From Nemertoderma westbladi (lineage: Eukaryota; Xenacoelomorpha; Nemertodermatida; Nemertodermatidae), in contig JAUCBJ010004044.1 in assembly GCA_032718475.1 (NCBI GenBank), forward strand, positions 1 to 60,592: a stretch of DNA of 60,592 nucleotides. The letters run 5' to 3'. Positions 54,591 to 60,592 of the stretch are shown here, one piece after another. Position numbers and translations under genes: made by a program. Every line of letters starts with the position of its first letter. Positions within the stretch are counted from its first letter, which is position 1. The notes below the pieces were generated by a model. That model was not told the origin of the DNA and made no database searches. It was given only the letters and a program-made list of their open reading frames with translations.

Positions 54591-56192
54591 TTACTTAATT
54601 AATTATTACTTACTTACTTAATTTAATATTCAGTTACTATTCATTTACCATTATGTGCAGAATTTCATCACAACATTTTGATTTGATTGACGGATAAATA
54701 TTCCTTCCAGGCGGGTGGCAAATAAAAGCCTTTGAATTCAAACTCATTGATGTAGTGCTTTTCATCCAACAGCTGTTGAACCTTGAAATTACATATTATT
54801 CAATAATATAGATGTTAAAACATCACACTATAATGTAAAATGTCTTAGTTTTGTCTTCTTTTATCAATAATGTAATATACTTATTATAATTTCAAATTGC
54901 ATTGTACTGTAACACATGTGTGCTTAATTATTTATGCATCAAAATGTAGTGCGAATGCAATAACTAATATATACAAAACAAATCAATTTGCTGTATAACA
55001 ATGACTATGTAAGGTTGAATTAGTACTACAGGAAGATGCAAACAATTTCTTGAGTATCTAATAGAATCTATTTTATTTGAAATAATAATGTATGGGGCAT
55101 TGGGACAGGAAGATGATAGAATTACACACATACAAATGTTTTCTTTAATCAAATGTAAATAATCAAATGTAAACTCTCATCCACCTGCTACTTTATTTCT
55201 ATGTGGTTTATTATTTTACAACTATCATTCTCTCAAACAGGTAGTGTAGCTGAAGTATCCTCCAGCAATTATATAAGAATGAATGCAATTTACAATCGTT
55301 TTGGCTATTTAAATGATACACCTCGAGATGTTCATGATGTAGTAACAATATATATCATTTTAATAATTAGATAATAATATTTAGTACTTTTTTATTTTTA
55401 TTCGTATGGAATTCAGCCAAAGCAGAGTCAAAAATTACTAGAAAACAAACACAGTAAAGGAAAAAAGTGGGGTAACATTATTTCATCAAATATCAAGATA
55501 ACTTATTAATAGAAAATTGGGAACAGAAGAAAAACAGCGCGGCCAAGGGGCATTACACTAGACATAAAAGTAAAGGTAAATTATCTTCAATCATTAGTTA
55601 GACCAGGGATTTCTGCAGCCCCTCCCCCCGGTACTATACTCCCCAGAGGATACTCCAGTACTCAATACTCATTGAGATAGAAAGTATTAAAAAGAGCAGA
55701 TTTGAATGCAATTATGAAATTTGCGATTATAATAATTTGCTATTAATATAAACCCTTATCTCACACGTAATTTAGGATCTAGTATGAGATGATACATTGC
55801 CCCAAATAGAAATGTTAATCTTAAACTTCCAGTAAATATCCTACTAATTTGAAATGAAATGCTTGTTAAAAAGGGGCTGAACTCTGCAAACTTACCAAAT
55901 CATAATTATTAAGATGGGGAACTTGTCATATATCGATTTTTTGATGAGACTGCTTACTGTTGTCAAGGAAGATTAAGTTATTGATTAAACCGTTAGTTCC
56001 TTCCTAATACTATTGATAAACCTGTATATTAATTGGCAATAAATACAGTTGTCGTGCTTCCCCTACCAACTGACAAGGGTGGAAAGACAGCTGTTGCTTA
56101 GTATTATAGGCACCTTCCTCTTTTGTACAACAATGACGAACTATACATTTTGCCTGAATGTATTACTTTATTTCCCTGTACATGCTCACAGC
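54591..56192. other. AT-rich gap
   Basis: TTACTTACTTAA-type simple sequence at 54575-54640, then AT-rich sequence with no recognised gene. Possibly intron. Confidence 0.4.
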
Positions 56193-56534
56193 CAGTGGCG
56201 GCGCTCGTGGTGCACTATATAGTAGACCACCTTGCCAACCCACGCCAACTTCATGTAAATTTCCCGTTAGTATCACACTCAAGTTCATTAACGAATTGTA
56301 ATACCGACCTCTTTCTAGTTGCTATTGCATATCAAAAAAATGTATGTAAATTTATTGTGTAGGCCTCTGTAGGAGGAATTATTTTCAAAATGCAATAAAT
56401 TGTAATTGGAAATTTTTTCCTGTTAAAAAAATTAAGCACCCACTTAATGTCAAGTAAGCTTTTCCCCGCCCCCTTAGAATTGTTTTTGCACCCCCCCCCC
56501 CCCCCTTTTTTTTAATTTACTGGCACCACGACTG
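56193..56534. mobile_element. Possible small non-autonomous hAT-like element
   Basis: Left end CAGTGGCGGCGCTCGTGGTG; right end, inverted, CAGTCGTGGTGCCAG. Shared CAGT and CGTGGTGC. The 8-bp flanks (CTCACAGC, CACACAAC) agree at six positions. It contains C15 (56491-56505). Weak. Confidence 0.25.
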
Positions 56535-56592
56535 CACACAACTGGAACCCGGTTAAATTATAATTTCATTGAATCAGAAACTGAGGCTGTTT

Positions 56593-56610
56593 GGGGGGGG
56601 GGGGGGGGGG
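56593..56610. repeat. G homopolymer (about 18)
   Basis: Uninterrupted G run; length may be affected by sequencing. Confidence 0.8.
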
Positions 56611-57036
56611 ATCTAAAAATTAACGTTAATGAGTGTTGGAGGAGGAGTTGGTGGGATCACAGATCCTAAATGACCTCTTTCATCAACGGTGCAGTCTCAG
56701 GGCCAGGTCGAGCGAAGGCCTCAAAGGATACCGACACAGCCCCCCTCGTCCAGCCACCAAACTCTATTGTAAAATGTGAAAAAAGTTTTCTACTACGTGT
56801 TTATATGTCTGGGGGTAGGAGATCTACACCAAGTCATCAATGCGCTATGACATCCCAGGGCAAGGATAACGTTTTCAACATGTTTCCCATTAACTCAGTA
56901 CAAGTTTTGCAGCACAACTTTGTAACTTTGTAAGGCGTGGGCAACAGGAGGGTAGACTACATTGAAGACTAGCGAACCCCAGCTACGTTGTGGTGGCTCC
57001 CCCTTAGTGTCCCTTAATTCGCTTATTGCATTGCTA

Positions 57037-57901
57037 GGGGCGGCGCAGCCACCCCTGCGACCCTTGCACTCCTGGGGGGCGCAAGGCATGTGGGGGCGCA
57101 GCCGGCCACCCCTGCGACCCTTGCACTCCTGGGGGGCGCAAGGCCTGTGGGGGCGCAGGGGCGTCGCAGCCACCCCTGCGACCCTTGCACTCCAGGGGGG
57201 CGCAAGGCCTGTGGGGGCGCAGCCACCCCTGCGACCCTTGCACTCCAGGGGGGCGCAAGGCCTGTGGGGGCGCAGCCGGCCACCCCTGCGACCCTTGCAC
57301 TCCTGGGGGGCGCAAGGCCTGTGGGGGCGCAGCCACCGCCGCGACCCTTGCACTCCTGGGGGGCGCAAGGCCTGTGGGGGCGCAGCCACCGCCGCGACCC
57401 TTGCACTCCTGGGGGGCGCAAGGCCTGTGGGGGCGCAGCCACCCCTGCGACCCTTGTACTCCTGGGGGGCGCAAGGCCTGTGGGGGCGCAGCCACCGCCG
57501 CGACCCTTTCACTCCTGGGGGGCCCAAGGCCTGTGGGGGCGCAGCCACCCCTGCGACCCTTGCACTCCTGGGGGGCGCAAGGCCTGTGGGGGCGCAGCCA
57601 CCGCCGCGACCCTTGCACTCCTGGGGGGCGCAAGGCCTGTGGGGGCGCAGCCACCGCCGCGACCCTTGCACTCCTGGGGGGCGCAAGGCCTCTGGGGGCG
57701 CAGCCACCCCTGCGACCCTTGCACTCCTGGGGGGCGCAGCCACCGCCGCGACCCTTGCACTCCTGGGGGGCGCAAGGCCTGTGGGGGCGCAGCCACCCCT
57801 GCGACCCTTGCACTCCTGGGGGGCGCAAGGCCTGTGGGGGCGCAGCCACCCCTGCGACCCTTGCACTCCTGGGGGGCGCAAGGCCTGTGGGGGTGCAGCC
57901 G
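57037..57901. repeat. GC-rich 53-bp minisatellite, about 16 copies
   Basis: Unit words in order: GCGCAGCCACC, CCTGCGACCCTTGCACTCC, TGGGGGGCGCAAGGCCTGTG. Spacing is 53 bp in most copies, 57 where CCGG is inserted, and one short copy of 33 bp. Two sub-variants differ at CCCCTGCG/CCGCCGCG. No stop triplet occurs on either strand, so six long false ORFs (up to 328 codons) overlap here. Confidence 0.95.
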
Positions 57902-59789
57902 ATTTTTACAACAATGCAGTTTACGTGCTCAGTGAAAAAATATGAAAAAATATATTAATAAATAGGATGTTAATAAATTCGATCAATAAATGTTTATTAC
58001 AACAGTACATGAACATGATAATATTTTGTAGCATCGAAAGGGCAATAGAACAGTTGTTATTTAGAACCACCGCAAAGTAAATGTTCATGCAATTCCAAAT
58101 ATGTAACATAGTCTTAATTTCGTTGTGGAATATCCCGAGCTAGTAACTTAGTATTTTATATTTTCTTAGATATTCTGTCAAATCTTTATGAGATTGCATG
58201 AAATTTGCTTCAACCTTATAGTGATTTGTTGGTACTATTAGAAAGTTGTCCGTGCAAGGAGGGACTTACTAAAAAATACTACTAAAAGCACAAAAAAGCA
58301 TAAAAATGTGAAAAAGAAGCTCGAAAAAAGTAATAAAAGGGCAGAAAAAAAGGAACAAAAAACACAAATAAGAAACAAAACTGCTATTTTCAGATTATCG
58401 AGATAATTAAGGTATCATTTTTAGTGTATTTGTGTATATCGCACCATGGCGCTACCGCTAATGTTAGTAGGAGTACTAGAAATTTAAACTCACAAAAATT
58501 GAGAATATGACTGACCCACTTGACTGAGTCACTTGCGTTGATGCAAAAACATGCAACTTTCTAACTATCATATCTACACAAAACTAAACTGCCATATCTC
58601 AGACACAGATATTTTTCAATTATGTTACAAATTCAGATTGTGTACTTTTTAATGTAATGGGGTTGGGGGGGGGGGGGGGGTAGTGGGGTGGTACGCACAA
58701 GCCAAATTTGGCAACTTGCTTTAAAATTTTACTTTTTAATGCACTGTAAGGGGGCGCAGGCAAAATTTTGCAAGAGGGCGCATGGTGATGCTGCGACGCC
58801 AGTAGCATTGCACAGCACAGGCTCCATCCACACCCGCTGCCTGTTAGTTGGGGTGTCAGGGGGGCATGTTATTAATAGACATATGTTCTTTAAATGATTT
58901 TATCGTATATATAATATTCTTATATTATCAACATTTTTATATAATCAAAATTTATAATCTATTTCATATTTTTTATTGGAATATAATACATACACAACAA
59001 CAAGGCTATGTTTTATTAACTATTTTTTAGGTCATCACTTATGAATCCATATATATATCTCACTCATAAATTCCAATAATATTAACAGACCTAACTCATT
59101 CTCGTCTATATAGTAACTCGCATTGTTTATCTGTCTTTCCAAACTCATAATATTTTCCTGCTGTAGTCTATGTCAAATCTAAATAAATTATTATAATTAA
59201 TAAGCATGTATTTACTTATGTGTCTGTTTATTCCCTACATACTTCTATACTCTACCATCCTATCCATAAATGTTATACTAACTTAGTTTAAAATTTTATT
59301 TACTATTTTATTATCCGAAAAAAATTGAGAAAATATAGACATAATTTTTTGCCATCACTGAAGGTGACTGTGTCTAAAATCTAACCTAACTAGATTTTGA
59401 AATATTTTTAATAATAATATTATAGAAAATAACATATACGTTTTCTATTATAAATGTTACATTTATTATGTAAGATATATAAATAGGTATTTGGTTAAGA
59501 TGCACTACTCGATCTAAGTAGTCCAGATTTAGTTTATTTTGATAATGTAAGATATATGGGATATATTGAAAGTCCGTGCTTCGTGAAGATTTGCCCCTTC
59601 CAAGGAATATAATATATAAATAAACATGTCTTTTTCTTATTCTTTTTGGTTTTAAGTAACAGAAGTTGAGTTGAAATAAGCAGTATTGGAATGTCACTTT
59701 ATTTCGTAATATGCCTGTTTAATTTCAATTTGGAATTATCTAATCACATAATTAACGTTAACATTTAATTCGATTTTTATGTTATTCAG
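57902..59789. other. AT-rich gap, probably intron upstream of the LG exon
   Basis: No gene recognised. A G16 run at 58665-58680 and a short GC-rich patch at 58745-58860 (AGGGGGCGCAGGCAAAATTT). Ends in TTATGTTATTCAG, a good 3' splice site. Confidence 0.5.
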
Positions 59790-59937
59790 ATGAAACTATC
59801 CATCCACTTCGGGAATGGCGGTTCTGAGGAATTCTACGCTGGCTCTGGTTTTATTGATAATGAATGGCATACAGTTACTGTTGAGAGAGAAGGACAACAC
59901 GTTTCTATTGAGATTGATGAAATTATCAAGAAGCCAG
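59790..59937 (+). CDS. Internal exon of a laminin-G domain protein
   Basis: This 148-bp exon lies between TTATTCAG and CCAG|GTACTG. The phase-0 reading gives LSIHFGNGGSEEF, then GSGFIDNEWHTVTVEREGQ and VSIEIDE: the beta-strand and D-x-x-W-H-x-V signature of laminin-G (LNS) domains, as in neurexins, contactin-associated proteins, Fat-type cadherins and CELSR proteins. These are extracellular adhesion domains. The exon ends in phase 1. Other exons must lie outside the window or in the AT-rich flanks; which protein it is cannot be told from one exon. Confidence 0.7.
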
Positions 59938-60592
59938 GTACTGGTTTATAATAAATATATTAATAACTACGAAATTAATTTTCCATAATTTTGAATTTAT
60001 ATAATTTTTTAAGAGAAAGTTAATTTTCCTATATGGTGAGGGATATTGACTTAAATTATCCATGACGTAGCTTTATGTTTTCGCCAGTAAAATCTGAAAA
60101 CAACATAAAATCCACTCTGTTTTGATTAGGAAAATAAATCAATAGGCAATATACATAATAATGTTATATTGTGATAATGAAAGAATTCAGAGATACATAT
60201 GAACCAATTAGTGCATTATTTTTTGGCACATGGAAGTGCTGTGTAGCGTTCTAATTATTTAAATAAATAGGCTGAGTAATCCTTAACATCATTCTTATTA
60301 TGACGTCAATCATTTAATAGATTACTAAGGGCTCCACAGGATCCTAATTAAATCGGCCAGCTTGCCTCCATAAATAGGCAGATAACAGTGGAAAACTTTT
60401 ATTGATTGGCATCCCGAAAGCAAACTGGAATTGAATGTCAACTTTTCGCTACAATATTTGCTCGAATCGATTAAAAAATGAACCTGGTAATACAGCGTCA
60501 TTGCCAACCACTGTATCAGACAATAATACCAGACAATAACTGCGGGTGCATGACCAGCAGGAAAAACGGTCTATTAGGGCAAAGTGTCCACT
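59938..60592 (+). other. Presumed intron downstream of the LG exon
   Basis: AT-rich, no second exon recognised before the window ends. Confidence 0.45.

Noticed and set aside
54047-54621. Hydrophobic repeat ORFs (up to 218 codons, both strands)
   Set aside because: Translation of a 24-bp tandem repeat; open by virtue of period, in several frames at once.
56895-57958. Six overlapping long ORFs (139-328 codons)
   Set aside because: Produced by a 53-bp GC-rich satellite lacking stop triplets.

Overview
This window reads as genomic DNA of a metazoan, most likely an invertebrate; I cannot name the species. The evidence is a lack of operons, AT-rich non-coding DNA, an intron-flanked laminin-G exon near the right end, and a dense mix of BEL/Pao, piggyBac, Harbinger-like and LINE sequences with large minisatellites. 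Almost all recognisable coding sequence is mobile-element sequence. Only two host-type gene pieces can be supported: an F-box/LRR-like open frame at about 40.1-40.9 kb, with one in-frame TGA, and a laminin-G exon at 59790-59937.

The dominant object is a young 20-kb BEL/Pao LTR retrotransposon (1170-21151). It has 2182-bp LTRs that differ at only four positions by my reading, TG...CA ends and a perfect 5-bp target duplication (GCTCC). It landed inside an older, decayed BEL/Pao pol lying on the opposite strand, whose two halves flank it. Reading order is leader, Gag-protease (4545-8852), RT-RNase H (to 11027), integrase (to 12842), a gap with a possible splice acceptor, then an intact 1190-codon third ORF (13613-17185) and a 1.8-kb 3' region with several perfect hairpins. 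Gag, RT and integrase share one reading frame and are separated by exactly two TAG codons, both in inter-domain linkers.

The third ORF is not an envelope. It shows what looks like a DEDD(y) 3'-5' exonuclease core (Asp-x-Glu, a V-K-V-G-x-G-V-x-x-D block, and Y-x3-Glu) followed by three perfect CCHC zinc knuckles. Eight copies of an 18-nt palindrome or hairpin (consensus CCAAACCYGYGGGTTTGG) are scattered along the internal region from gag to just before the 3' LTR. They lie in all three codon phases and in non-coding DNA, with a paired A-T to G-C change in one copy. This points to a nucleic-acid-level signal. The exonuclease ORF plus the dispersed hairpins is the most novel system in the window.

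21-46 kb is a transposon graveyard. It holds a decayed piggyBac (22633-24770), a Harbinger-like fragment, pieces of several LINE families, a 0.77-kb foldback element, TTCTAGAA tandem arrays, and one LINE copy with a long open APE-RT frame (36447-39644, minus). Related 3'-end fragments of that LINE recur at 28.9, 30.2, 32.3, 44.0 and 51.9 kb, several ending in a (TAG)n tail.

46.1-54.6 kb is an approximately 32-bp minisatellite with higher-order structure, interrupted by a LINE fragment and by a fragment of another repeat-encoded protein, followed by a 24-bp tandem array. A GC-rich 53-bp array that is stop-free in all six frames sits at 57.0-57.9 kb. The rest is AT-rich, intron-like or intergenic DNA.
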